Source of the DNA: Tropicibacter oceani
GTDB taxonomy: Bacteria; Pseudomonadota; Alphaproteobacteria; Rhodobacterales; Rhodobacteraceae
Assembly (NCBI RefSeq): GCF_029958925.1
Contig: NZ_CP124616.1
Coordinates: 1,054,001 to 1,118,000 of the forward strand
DNA length: 64,000 nt
Direction of reading: 5' to 3'
Shown: in pieces, positions 51,358 to 60,034 of the stretch
How the letters are laid out: the number at the start of each line of letters is the position of its first letter
Position numbering within the stretch: position 1 is the first letter of the stretch
The notes under the pieces: generated by a model
Told to the model about the DNA's origin: nothing
What the model saw: only the letters and a program-made list of their open reading frames with translations
The model's database searches: none
Position numbers and translations under genes: made by a program

Positions 51358-53469
51358 ATGAGTCTGAGAATGGTGATGTTGGGCGCCCTGCTGCCCCTGA
51401 TCTGCCTGGTCGGTTTTCTGGCGACACAGGGACTGCGTGGCCATCTGGCCGAAACGCGGGCGCAAGGCGCCTTGATGCAGATTGCCGAGGATTCGGATCG
51501 CATCGGCGACCTGATCCACGAGTTGCAAAAGGAACGCGGCTATTCCGCGGGGTTCATCGCCTCGGCCGGGGCGAATTTCGCCGATGCGCTAAGCGCGCAG
51601 CGGGCGGAAACCGACGGGGTGCGGCAGGCGTTCCAGACCATCGTTCCGGCGGTACAGGACATCGAGCCGCAGCAGGTGCAGGCGGCGCTGGACGGGCTTG
51701 CCGTGCTGGACGCGCAGCGCGCGGCGATCGACGGCCTGGCGATGACCGTGCCGGAGCTGGCCGGGTACTACACCGGCATCATCAACGCGCTGATCGAGGT
51801 ATCGACCAGGGTCCGCACCGGCCGGGCGATGGACCGGACCGCGATCCTGATGGAGGCGCAGCAATACCTGTCGCTTGCCAAGGAGGCGGCCGGGCTGGAA
51901 CGCGCCATGGGCGCCACGGGCCTTGGCAGTGACAGCTTTGCACCGCAGGTCCACCAGCGCTTTGTCGCGCTGTCGGCGCGCCAGGGGGCCTATCTGGCGC
52001 GGGCGCAGGCGGTGCTGGGTCAGCCCGGCTTTGCCGAGGATATCCGCGCCACCCGGGCCGCGCAGACCGCGCAGGCCATGCGCGACACGATCCATGCCCT
52101 GCCTTATGGCGGTGCGCTGGGCGATCTTACCGCGCCGCAATGGTTCGCCGCCTCGACCGCCTGGATCGACCAGCTGCGCGCGGTCGAAAGCGGGCTGGGC
52201 GCGCAGTTGATTGCCGTGACCGATGCCGCACGGGCCGAAGCGCAGGGCACGATGCTGCGGCAATCCGTGATCGTGCTGGTCGGCTGCCTGTTCGGGTTGG
52301 GGCTGGCGGTGGTTCTGGTGGAACGGCTGACCACCCGTCTGCGCAAGCTGATCGGCATCATGAACGAATTCATCAACGGCAATTTCGAAGCCTGGGTGCC
52401 TTTCAAGGACCAGAAAGGCGAGATTGGCCGCATGGCCGAGGCGGTCTATCGCTTCAAGCAGCTGAGCAAGGAAGCCATACAAAAGAAAGAGGCGGATGAG
52501 GCGTCGTTGAACGCCCGGCACCAGAAGGTTGTCGATCTGGTGACCGAAGGGCTTGCCGCGCTGTCACACGCCGATCTGAGCCTGCGTTTCGACGATCCGC
52601 TGTCGCCCGAATACGATGCGATCCGCGAGGATTTCAACCAGAGCGTGGACAACCTGCGCGCCGTTATGGGCGAGATCACCAAGACCGTGCAGGATCTTGA
52701 GCTGCGGTCAGAGAACATGATGGCCAGCGCCTCGGACCTGGCGCAGCGCACCAACGAACAGGTGGCGCAGATCGAGGCGACGGTCGAAGCGACGGGGCGT
52801 TTGGCGAAGGGTGTGCAATCGACCAACGAAGCCATCGTCGGAGCCAAGGAAATGGCCGGTCAGGCCAGGGATCGCGCGGTGCAGTCGGGCGAAACCGTGG
52901 CCAATGCGGTGGCGGCGATGGACCGGATATCGGTGTCCTCGGACAAGATCGGCCAGATCACCACGATGATCGAAGAGCTGTCCTTTCAGACCAACCTGCT
53001 GGCCCTGAACGCCGGGGTCGAGGCGGCGCGCGCCGGGGCCAGCGGCAAGGGCTTTGCCGTGGTCGCGACCGAAGTGCGCGCGCTGGCCGGCCGGTCATCG
53101 GACGCGGCGATGGAGATCAAGACGCTGATCGGCGAAAACGTCGACCAGATCAAGAACGGGGTTCAGCTGGTCGATCGCTCCGGCGCGGAATTGCAGGCCA
53201 TCATCGACCAGATCCTGCGGATCGACGGTGCGCTGAGCGACGTCAACGCCGCCGCCAAGGACCAGTCCCGCGACCTGGTCGCGCTGGAAGGTACGATGCA
53301 GGAGTTGCGTGAGTTGACCGGGCAGAACCTGTCGCTGGCCGATAGCAGTCAAACGTCTTCGGACGAACTGGCCGGAGTGGCGCAGGCGCTGATGAAGATC
53401 GTATCGGACTTCAACCTTGAAGGTGACAGCCCAGAGGGGGCGGGCGATCCGCTGCGTGACGCGGCCTGA
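51358..53469 (+). CDS. Methyl-accepting chemotaxis protein with NIT sensor domain
   Basis: A 703-residue transmembrane chemoreceptor. Layout: membrane helix 1 at about 4-24, a periplasmic all-helical NIT-type (nitrate/nitrite-sensing-like) domain at about 40-290 with the hallmark LIHELQKERGYSAGFIAS, membrane helix 2 at about 300-318, HAMP region at about 319-375, and the signalling domain with the hairpin tip NLLALNAGVEAARAGASGKG. There is no CheR/CheB-binding pentapeptide at the C-terminus. It should signal to CheA; no che genes are nearby. The ligand is unknown. The start at 51358 gives a proper membrane helix. Confidence 0.93.
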   Translation: MSLRMVMLGALLPLICLVGFLATQGLRGHLAETRAQGALMQIAEDSDRIGDLIHELQKERGYSAGFIASAGANFADALSAQRAETDGVRQAFQTIVPAVQDIEPQQVQAALDGLAVLDAQRAAIDGLAMTVPELAGYYTGIINALIEVSTRVRTGRAMDRTAILMEAQQYLSLAKEAAGLERAMGATGLGSDSFAPQVHQRFVALSARQGAYLARAQAVLGQPGFAEDIRATRAAQTAQAMRDTIHALPYGGALGDLTAPQWFAASTAWIDQLRAVESGLGAQLIAVTDAARAEAQGTMLRQSVIVLVGCLFGLGLAVVLVERLTTRLRKLIGIMNEFINGNFEAWVPFKDQKGEIGRMAEAVYRFKQLSKEAIQKKEADEASLNARHQKVVDLVTEGLAALSHADLSLRFDDPLSPEYDAIREDFNQSVDNLRAVMGEITKTVQDLELRSENMMASASDLAQRTNEQVAQIEATVEATGRLAKGVQSTNEAIVGAKEMAGQARDRAVQSGETVANAVAAMDRISVSSDKIGQITTMIEELSFQTNLLALNAGVEAARAGASGKGFAVVATEVRALAGRSSDAAMEIKTLIGENVDQIKNGVQLVDRSGAELQAIIDQILRIDGALSDVNAAAKDQSRDLVALEGTMQELRELTGQNLSLADSSQTSSDELAGVAQALMKIVSDFNLEGDSPEGAGDPLRDAA

Positions 53470-53493
53470 CCGCCCGTGCCGGGGCGGCGCGGG

Positions 53494-54117
53494 TCATTTG
53501 CCGGCGGCGTCGTCCAGTTCCTGCGCGCGCCGGGCCGCCGGTCGCGACATGATCCGCCCGATGTATCCGTCAAATCCTTTTCGGTCAGGCACCGTGCCGA
53601 ACTGGCGGCCCCATGCGATCTGCGACCCCAGAAAGACGTCGAGGGCCGAAAAATCCGGCCCCAGCAGCCAGTCGCGCCCGTCTGACAGCAGATCGGCCAG
53701 CATATCGGCCATGGCGTCCAGCTCGATCCAACCTGCGCGGGCGCGGCTTTGGGGATCGTCCGGCACTTCGAAGCCGAAGGACCGGTTGACCACCGCCGTT
53801 TCAAGTGGCCCCGCTGCCATGAACATCCAGCGATAATATGGGCCGCGTTCGGGCGATGTGACGGCGGGGGCCAGCCCGGCCTTGGGAAAGGCGTCGGCCA
53901 GATAGGCGCAAATCGCCGCGCATTCCGTCACCACCTGCCCCTTGTGCACGATGGCCGGAACCTTGCCCATAGGATTGATCGCCAGGTATTCGGGCGACTT
54001 CATCGGCGGGCCGTAGTCCAGAACCACGGTATTATAGGGCGCGCCGACCTCTTCCAGCATCCAGCGGACGATACGGCCGCGCGACATGGGATTGGTGTAG
54101 AAAACGATATCGGACAT
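53494..54117 (-). CDS. Glutathione S-transferase
   Basis: A 207-residue GST with an N-terminal thioredoxin fold (MSDIVFYTNPMSRGRIVRWM; S12 is the likely catalytic Ser in the NPMSRGR motif), the cis-Pro/Ser-Glu glutathione site GKVPAIVHKGQVVTECAAI, and a helical C-terminal domain. The substrate is unknown. It is convergent with the chemoreceptor gene (24-base gap) and divergent from choW. Confidence 0.93.
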   Translation of the reverse strand: MSDIVFYTNPMSRGRIVRWMLEEVGAPYNTVVLDYGPPMKSPEYLAINPMGKVPAIVHKGQVVTECAAICAYLADAFPKAGLAPAVTSPERGPYYRWMFMAAGPLETAVVNRSFGFEVPDDPQSRARAGWIELDAMADMLADLLSDGRDWLLGPDFSALDVFLGSQIAWGRQFGTVPDRKGFDGYIGRIMSRPAARRAQELDDAAGK

Positions 54118-54249
54118 CGGGGTGCTCCTGCGCTATGGCGGAAGGATGGCACCGTTTGGCAGGTTTCGCAAACCGGATCGGTGTCGGAAAGCCGCTTCAC
54201 AATTGCCGTCAAAGCCCGCATGTTCGGGGAAACCGAAAAGGGGTGCGCG

Positions 54250-55083
54250 GTGGACTGGCTGACACAGCACAAGATACCGGTCGGCGACGCCGCCGAGGCG
54301 ATGTTCGACTGGCTGCAAACGCACGGGGCCTTTGTGTTCGACGGCATGGCCGTCGCGATGGAGGCGCTGATCGACGCGATCCTGTGGGTGTTGCAAACGC
54401 CGCACCCGCTGGTTGTCGTGGCGGTTCTGGCCGGGGCGGCATGGCTGTTGCACCGGCGCTGGCAGGTTCCGGCGCTGATCGCGCTGGGGTTCCTGTTCAT
54501 CCTGAACCAGGGCTATTGGGAGGAAACCACCGAAAGCCTGACGCTGGTCCTGTCGGCCTGTGTGGTTTGCATGGGGGTGGGGGTGCCCATCGGGATCGCG
54601 GTTGCGCATCGTCCGCGCCTGTACGGCTGGATGCGCCCGGTGCTGGACCTGATGCAGACGCTGCCGACCTTTGTCTACCTGATCCCGGCGATCGTGTTTT
54701 TCGGCATCGGCATGGTGCCGGGGCTGATCGCGACGGTGATCTTTGTCGTCCCCGCGCCGATCCGGCTGACGCATCTGGGGATATCCTCGACGCCGACGGC
54801 GCTGATCGAGGCGGCGGATGCCTTTGGCGCGACCCCCAGCCAGAAGCTGTGGAAGGTCGAGCTGCCAAGCGCGCTGCCGCAGATCATGGCGGGGCTGAAC
54901 CAGACCATCATGCTGTCGCTGTCGATGGTGGTGATCGCGGCGCTGGTCGGGGCAGACGGGTTGGGCGTGCCGGTGGTGCGGGCGCTGAACCGGGTCGACA
55001 CCGGGCTGGGGTTCGAGGCCGGGCTGATCATCGTCGTCGTCGCCATCATGCTGGACCGCGCGTTGCGCTGGGGGGACAAATGA
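54250..55083 (+). CDS. choW: Choline ABC transporter permease ChoW
   Basis: A 277-residue ProW/OpuAB-type permease with about six helices and the EAA loop EAADAFGATPSQKLWKVELP at about 196-215. A GTG start at 54250 gives MDWLTQHKIPVGDAAEAMFD, the usual ChoW N-terminus, preceded by AAAAGGGG; an upstream ATG at 54220 is possible. It forms the channel of a choline/betaine importer with ChoV, coupled by a 4-base overlap. The binding protein choX is encoded 4.3 kb away. Confidence 0.93.
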   Translation: MDWLTQHKIPVGDAAEAMFDWLQTHGAFVFDGMAVAMEALIDAILWVLQTPHPLVVVAVLAGAAWLLHRRWQVPALIALGFLFILNQGYWEETTESLTLVLSACVVCMGVGVPIGIAVAHRPRLYGWMRPVLDLMQTLPTFVYLIPAIVFFGIGMVPGLIATVIFVVPAPIRLTHLGISSTPTALIEAADAFGATPSQKLWKVELPSALPQIMAGLNQTIMLSLSMVVIAALVGADGLGVPVVRALNRVDTGLGFEAGLIIVVVAIMLDRALRWGDK

Positions 55084-56090
55084 GCGCCGTCATTTTCGAT
55101 AACGTTTCGATCATCTTTGGCGATGAGCCGCAAAAGGCGCTGCCGCTGGCTGACAAGGGGATGGAGCGCCCGGAAATCCAGGAACAGACCGGGCAGGTGC
55201 TGGGGGTGCATGACTGTTCCCTGACAGTGCACGAGGGCGAGATCCTGGTGCTGATGGGCCTGTCGGGGTCGGGCAAATCCACGCTGCTGCGTGCGGTCAA
55301 CGGGCTGAACCCGGTGGTGCGCGGAAAGGTGATGGTCAACGATGGTGACGGCATGGTTGATGTGACCAGTTGCGGCGCGGCGCAGTTGCGCAGGCTGCGC
55401 CAGTCGCGCATCGCCATGGTGTTCCAGCAGTTCGGGTTGTTGCCTTGGCGCACGGTGCACGAAAACGTGCGCTTTCCGCTGGAGCTGGGCAAAGGCAACA
55501 TGGCCGAGGGCAAGGATCTGGACAAGGCCCCGGACGAGGCGATCCGCCTTGTCGGGCTGGCCGGTTGGGAGGATCGCAAGGTTGGCGATTTGTCGGGTGG
55601 CATGCAGCAGCGCGTCGGGCTGGCCCGCGCCTTTGTCACCGATGCGCCGATCCTGCTGATGGACGAACCGTTTTCGGCGCTTGATCCGCTGATCCGCAGC
55701 CGGCTTCAGGATGAATTGCTGGACCTGCAACGTGATCTGAAGCGCACGATCATTTTCGTGTCGCACGATCTGGACGAGGCTTTCAAGATCGGCAACCGCA
55801 TCGCCATCATGGAGGGCGGGCGCATCGTGCAGCTGGGCACGCCGCGCGATATCTTTTCCAACCCCGCGTCTGACTATGTCGCGGATTTCGTCGCCAACAT
55901 GAACCCGCTGGGCGTGCTGTGCGCGCGCGACGTGATGGAGCCGGGCGAGGGCGGCCAGCAGGTCGAGGCGGAAACGCCGATCCGCGAATTGATCCCGCAT
56001 CTGGGCAAGGGACCGTTGACCGTGGTCGAGGACGGCAAGGCGCTGGGCCGGGTCACGCCCGAAACCGTGCTGGCGCGATTGTCTGCGTGA
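55080..56090 (+). CDS. choV: Choline ABC transporter ATP-binding protein ChoV
   Basis: A 336-residue ATPase of the OpuAA/ProV class. Walker [13 protein letters not shown], the Q-loop MVFQQFGLLPWRTV, signature LSGGMQQRVG, Walker B ILLMDEPFSALD and H-loop FVSHDLDEAF are intact. The N-terminal insertion GDEPQKALPLADKGMERPEI is characteristic of ChoV rather than ProV. The C-terminus lacks a clear tandem CBS pair, ending with a short CBS-like segment (GPLTVVEDGKALGRVTPETV). It powers choline uptake, probably for betaine synthesis or catabolism. Confidence 0.95.
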   Translation: MSAVIFDNVSIIFGDEPQKALPLADKGMERPEIQEQTGQVLGVHDCSLTVHEGEILVLMGLSGSGKSTLLRAVNGLNPVVRGKVMVNDGDGMVDVTSCGAAQLRRLRQSRIAMVFQQFGLLPWRTVHENVRFPLELGKGNMAEGKDLDKAPDEAIRLVGLAGWEDRKVGDLSGGMQQRVGLARAFVTDAPILLMDEPFSALDPLIRSRLQDELLDLQRDLKRTIIFVSHDLDEAFKIGNRIAIMEGGRIVQLGTPRDIFSNPASDYVADFVANMNPLGVLCARDVMEPGEGGQQVEAETPIRELIPHLGKGPLTVVEDGKALGRVTPETVLARLSA

Positions 56091-56117
56091 TCGCTGAGCA
56101 CAGCCGCGCGCCCCGGG

Positions 56118-56726
56118 TTACCCGATCAGGCGCTTGATCGCGGCGGCGTGGTCCGGGCTGGCCGCCAGCGTGTCGGCCGCCAGCGCGCGCGCGGTGTCCA
56201 GAATGTCGCCGTCGTCGATGCGGTCGATCAGGCCCCATGTCCGCGCCTCGTCCACGGTGATCTTTTCCCCTGCCATCAGGATGCGTTTGGCCCGCGCCGG
56301 GCCGACAAGCGCGCGCAGGCGTGCCGGATCAGACGGCTGCGGCAGAAAGCCCAGCTTCATCACCGGGTAGAACAGCTTGGCCCCCGGCACGGAAATCCGC
56401 AGATCGCAGGCCAGAAACATGCCCATGGCGCCGCCCGCGACGGTGCCGTTCAGCGCGCAGATGGTAATGCCGGGCAGGCGGGCAATCGCGCCTGACAGCT
56501 GTTCCCACAGCGGCGAGGTCGCCAGCCCGGCGCGTGCCGCGTCCAGATCGGCCCCGGCGGAAAACACCTTGCCCGTGCCGGTCAGCACCAGACCGCGCGC
56601 GTTGCGCGCGTCCTCGGCAATCACGCAAAGCTGTTCCAGCATCTCGGGCGTCAGGGAATTGGCCTTGTCGGGGCGGTTGATCGTGGCGATCCACAGCCCG
56701 CTGTCTTCCTTGCTCAGCTCGATCAC
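56118..56726 (-). CDS. Enoyl-CoA hydratase/isomerase-family protein lacking the catalytic glutamates
   Basis: A 202-residue crotonase-fold protein, about 55 residues shorter than usual hydratases. The oxyanion-hole segments are present (FSAGADLDA and GTVAGGAMGMFLACDLR), but aligning FYPVMKLGFLP to the hydratase PEILLGTIP region places Val where the first catalytic Glu should be, and RAKRILMAGEKI shows Arg at the second. It is therefore unlikely to hydrate enoyl-CoA by the standard mechanism; isomerase, hydrolase or other crotonase chemistry is possible. It overlaps the upstream SDR gene by 4 bases. Confidence 0.87.
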   Translation of the reverse strand: MIELSKEDSGLWIATINRPDKANSLTPEMLEQLCVIAEDARNARGLVLTGTGKVFSAGADLDAARAGLATSPLWEQLSGAIARLPGITICALNGTVAGGAMGMFLACDLRISVPGAKLFYPVMKLGFLPQPSDPARLRALVGPARAKRILMAGEKITVDEARTWGLIDRIDDGDILDTARALAADTLAASPDHAAAIKRLIG

Positions 56727-57472
56727 GCCAGACCGACCTTGGCCCGGATGGCCTGATCGCGCAGCGAAACCTCGTCGCCCATGAAGCCGTCAGCCTCGGC
56801 CCCGCACATCCACAGCAGGGTGCGGGCGGGCCAGTCTGGCGGGACGTGGTCGGACCAGTCGAGTTTGGACACCGGGTTGATCCCCGAAGCCTTGATTTCG
56901 CGCTGCATCTGGGTGGCGACGGTGCCGGGCGACAGGGAAAGCGCGCGGATGCCCTGATCGCGGTATTCCTTGTCGGCCATTTTGGTCAACATCAGCGCGC
57001 CGGCCTTGGACGAACAGTAGTGCGACCAGCCTTCGACCGGGCCATGCGCCGCGCCCGATCCGATGGTCAGGATGGTGCCGCCGCCCTGTTCCAGCATCAC
57101 CGGCAGCGCCGCGCGCATGCCGTGAAAGACTCCCTTGAGGTTGATGTCGATGACGTCGCCCCAGGCGTCGGGGTCGGCCTCGGCCATGTGGGCGATGGGT
57201 TCGATGACACCGGCGTTGTTGACAAGGATATCGAGCGAGCCATGGGCGCTGAGGCAGTTCGCCACTGCCTGTTCCATTTCCCAGTAACGGGCGATGTCGC
57301 AGGGGATGGCCACGGCATTCGGGCCGATCTCTCCGGCCAGTTCGGCGATGGCATCGGCCCCGCGCGCGACCAGCGCCACCTTGGCCCCGGCCTTGGCGAA
57401 TATTTTGGCGGCTTCGGCGCCAATGCCGCGGCTTGCCCCGGTGATCAGTGCGGTTTTTCCTGTCAAATCCAT
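56723..57472 (-). CDS. Short-chain dehydrogenase/reductase
   Basis: A 249-residue classical SDR with the NAD(P) loop TGASRGIG at 11-18, NNAGV near 85, and catalytic Ser-Tyr-Lys in TIGSGAAHG and HYCSSKAGAL. The C-terminus contains WMCGAEADGFMGDEVSLRD. It is translated just before the crotonase-like gene with a 4-base overlap, so the two probably act on the same acyl or ketone intermediate. The substrate is unknown. It is divergent from the DUF2125 gene. Confidence 0.93.
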   Translation of the reverse strand: MDLTGKTALITGASRGIGAEAAKIFAKAGAKVALVARGADAIAELAGEIGPNAVAIPCDIARYWEMEQAVANCLSAHGSLDILVNNAGVIEPIAHMAEADPDAWGDVIDINLKGVFHGMRAALPVMLEQGGGTILTIGSGAAHGPVEGWSHYCSSKAGALMLTKMADKEYRDQGIRALSLSPGTVATQMQREIKASGINPVSKLDWSDHVPPDWPARTLLWMCGAEADGFMGDEVSLRDQAIRAKVGLA

Positions 57473-57609
57473 GGTTTGGCCCTTTCCGGTCCGACACTCT
57501 CTTACAATCTAGGTAAAGCGTACATAGTATGGAATCCAGTCCCTTGACCGGCTTGTCGTCCGGGCAGACACTGAGGACAGTCATTTAATCGCTACCGATG
57601 AGGATATTC

Positions 57610-59124
57610 ATGAAACGGCTTACATCAGTCTCTGCCCTGGCCTTTTGCGCCATGGCGGGCCCGGCGCTTGCGGATGTCACCCCCCAGCAGGTCTGGGACG
57701 ATCTGGAAACCTACATGGAAAGCTATGGCTATTCGGTCGAGGGATCCGAGGCGCTGTCCGGGGATGCGCTGACGGTTTCGGATGTGGTGATCACCATGCC
57801 GATCCCCGAGGGCGAAGGCAGCGCCAGTTTCGCGATGGACCAGGTGGTTCTGACGGATCGCGGCGATGGCACCGTTGCCCTGAGCTTTCCCGAAAGCATG
57901 CCCATCGCGATGAAGATGGACATCGAAGGCGACGTTGTGGACATGGTCCTGGACTATACCCATTCGGGGCTGCAGATGGTGGTTTCGGGCGCGCCCGAAG
58001 ACATGACCTATGATTATACCGCCGATGCCTTGGGGATTTCCCTGGCCAAGCTGATGATCGATGGCGAGGAAATCACCCGCGACATGGCGCGCGTGATGAT
58101 GACCCTGACGGGGCTGACCGGCAATTCGCGGACGGTCATGATGTCGGGCGTTCGCAATGTGTCGCAGACCATGGCGGCCAGTGACATGGTTGTCGACGCG
58201 GCCTTCAACGATCCGGGCAGCGATGATGGCGGCGTGTTCAACGTCAAGCTCGGGGGGGTTGCGATGAGCGGCGAGACCCTGATTCCGGACGGGCTTGATT
58301 TTTCGGACCCGATGACGCTGTTCCAGAGCGGTTTTGCCGCCGCCGCCGAGATCACGCATTCCGGCAGCGCCGTGGAATTCGCGGTGACCGACAATGGCAC
58401 GACCAACGGCACGATGACCACCGGGTCGGGTCTGCTCAAATTCGCGATGTCGGATGACCAGATCACCTATGAGGTCGGCAATACTGACATGGTGCTGGCC
58501 ATGGCGGGGCCAGAGCTGCCGCTGCCGATCAACGCCGAAATGGCGGAAACGAAGTTCAGCTTCTCGATGCCGCTTCAGGCCTCGGAAGAGCCGCAGGATG
58601 CCGCCATCGCCCTGACGCTGGCCGGGTTCAAGACCTCGGAAATGATCTGGAACATCTTTGATCCGGCGGCTGTACTGCCGCGCGATCCGGCTACGGTGTC
58701 GGCGGATCTGACCGCCAAGGTCACCCCCTTCATCAGCCTGATGGACGAAGAGGCGATGTCCAAACTCGAAACCGGAGAGGTCGTGCCGGGTGAATTGAAC
58801 GCGGTGACGCTGAACAGTCTGCTGGTCGAAGCGGCCGGCGGCAAGATCACCGGCGACGGGGCCTTTACCTTTGACAACTCCGACACGCAAAGCTTTGACG
58901 GCCTGCCGCGCCCCGAGGGTACGCTGAACCTGTCGGTCAGCGGCGCGCAGGGGCTGATCGACAAGATCATCGCCATGGGGCTGATGTCCGAAAATGATGC
59001 CATGGGTGCGCGCATGATGCTGTCGATGTTCACCGTGCCTGGCCAGGCGCCGGATACGGCCACGTCGACCATCGAGATCAATGACCAGGGCCACGTTCTG
59101 GCCAATGGCCAGCGCATCAAGTGA
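57610..59124 (+). CDS. DUF2125 family exported protein
   Basis: A 504-residue protein with a signal peptide (MKRLTSVSALAFCAMAGPAL, cleavage near ALADV) and a long beta-rich body with repeated sheet-forming segments (VVITMPIPEGEGSASFAMDQ, MDIEGDVVDMVLDYTHSGLQ, GTLNLSVSGAQGLIDKIIAM). It matches the alphaproteobacterial DUF2125 family, probably periplasmic, of unknown function. The ATG at 57610 is chosen over 57598 because GAGGATATTC provides a ribosome-binding site. A strong terminator follows. Confidence 0.85.
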   Translation: MKRLTSVSALAFCAMAGPALADVTPQQVWDDLETYMESYGYSVEGSEALSGDALTVSDVVITMPIPEGEGSASFAMDQVVLTDRGDGTVALSFPESMPIAMKMDIEGDVVDMVLDYTHSGLQMVVSGAPEDMTYDYTADALGISLAKLMIDGEEITRDMARVMMTLTGLTGNSRTVMMSGVRNVSQTMAASDMVVDAAFNDPGSDDGGVFNVKLGGVAMSGETLIPDGLDFSDPMTLFQSGFAAAAEITHSGSAVEFAVTDNGTTNGTMTTGSGLLKFAMSDDQITYEVGNTDMVLAMAGPELPLPINAEMAETKFSFSMPLQASEEPQDAAIALTLAGFKTSEMIWNIFDPAAVLPRDPATVSADLTAKVTPFISLMDEEAMSKLETGEVVPGELNAVTLNSLLVEAAGGKITGDGAFTFDNSDTQSFDGLPRPEGTLNLSVSGAQGLIDKIIAMGLMSENDAMGARMMLSMFTVPGQAPDTATSTIEINDQGHVLANGQRIK

Positions 59125-59166
59125 GACATCGCAGGGCGGGATCGACCCCGCCCTGCCGCAAGGGTC

Positions 59167-59201
59167 AGCGCCTCGCCCGGACGTCGGGCGGGGCGCTTTT
59201 T
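59167..59201 (+). terminator. Rho-independent terminator of the DUF2125 gene
   Basis: A 13 bp stem from AGCGCCTCGCCCG and CGGGCGGGGCGCT (one T-G wobble, loop GACGT) runs into TTTTT. An additional hairpin (CAGGGCGGG / CCCGCCCTG) lies just upstream at about 59131-59157. Confidence 0.9.
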
Positions 59202-59203
59202 CG

Positions 59204-59971
59204 TTACGCTCGCTCTGCCGGGCGGCGCAGCGCCGGAAGCCCCACGCCGGTCGAATCGAAGCCGCCGTCCGCGGCGACCACCTGGCCGGTGACATAGGAT
59301 GCCTGTTCCGAGGCCAGAAAGCAGATCACCTCGGCCAGTTCGCGTTCCGAGCCATAGCGGTTCAGCGGGATGGCATCGTGATAGGCGTCGATGATTTCCT
59401 GCGTATGCACCGCCATCGCCAGTTTCGTGCGCACCGGGCCGGGCGCGACACAGTTCACCCGTATCCCGAATTCGCCCAGTTCCGCCGCGTACTGTTTGGT
59501 CAACTGGATCACCGCCGCCTTTGAGGTGCCATAGGCCACCCGCAGCGTCGAGGCGCGCAGCCCGCTGATCGAGGCGATGTTGACGATCGAGCCCTGCGTC
59601 TGTTTCAGCGCCTCGGTGCAGGCTTGCGAGCACAGGAACACACCGTCGAGGTTGACCGACATGACCCGGCGCCACATGTCATAGGTGCATTCGGTGATAG
59701 AGCCGAATTCGGCGATGCCCGCGTTGTTGATCAGGCTGTCGATCCGGCCCGCCCAGTCCAGCGTGCCTTGCACCATCTGCGCGATCTCGTCGGGTTTTGA
59801 GATGTCCGTGGTGATGGCGTGGACGTTGGACCGGGTCGCGGCGGCCTGTGTCAGTTCCTCGTGGTCCCAGTCGACCATGGCCACCTGCCAGCCCCTGTCC
59901 AGAAACAGGTCTGTCGTGGCCAGACCGATGCCGCGCGCCGCGCCGGTGACGATTGCACATTTCCGGGTCAT
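59204..59971 (-). CDS. Short-chain dehydrogenase/reductase
   Basis: A 255-residue SDR with TGAARGIG at 9-16, an Asp at the end of strand 2 (AMVDWD), suggesting NAD rather than NADP preference, NNAGIAEFG near 83, Ser in NIASISG and the YxxxK pair in VAYGTSKAAVIQL. The C-terminal Gly box SYVTGQVVAADGGFDSTGVG is typical. The substrate is unknown. The start at 59971 follows GGGGGGCAAG. It is convergent with DUF2125, and the UbiH-type gene lies upstream. Confidence 0.93.
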   Translation of the reverse strand: MTRKCAIVTGAARGIGLATTDLFLDRGWQVAMVDWDHEELTQAAATRSNVHAITTDISKPDEIAQMVQGTLDWAGRIDSLINNAGIAEFGSITECTYDMWRRVMSVNLDGVFLCSQACTEALKQTQGSIVNIASISGLRASTLRVAYGTSKAAVIQLTKQYAAELGEFGIRVNCVAPGPVRTKLAMAVHTQEIIDAYHDAIPLNRYGSERELAEVICFLASEQASYVTGQVVAADGGFDSTGVGLPALRRPAERA

Positions 59972-60034
59972 CTTGCCCCCCTTTTCGTTCGCTTTGTGCC
60001 CTTGTGCCATGCGGCGGGAAAGGGGGGAAGGGGG

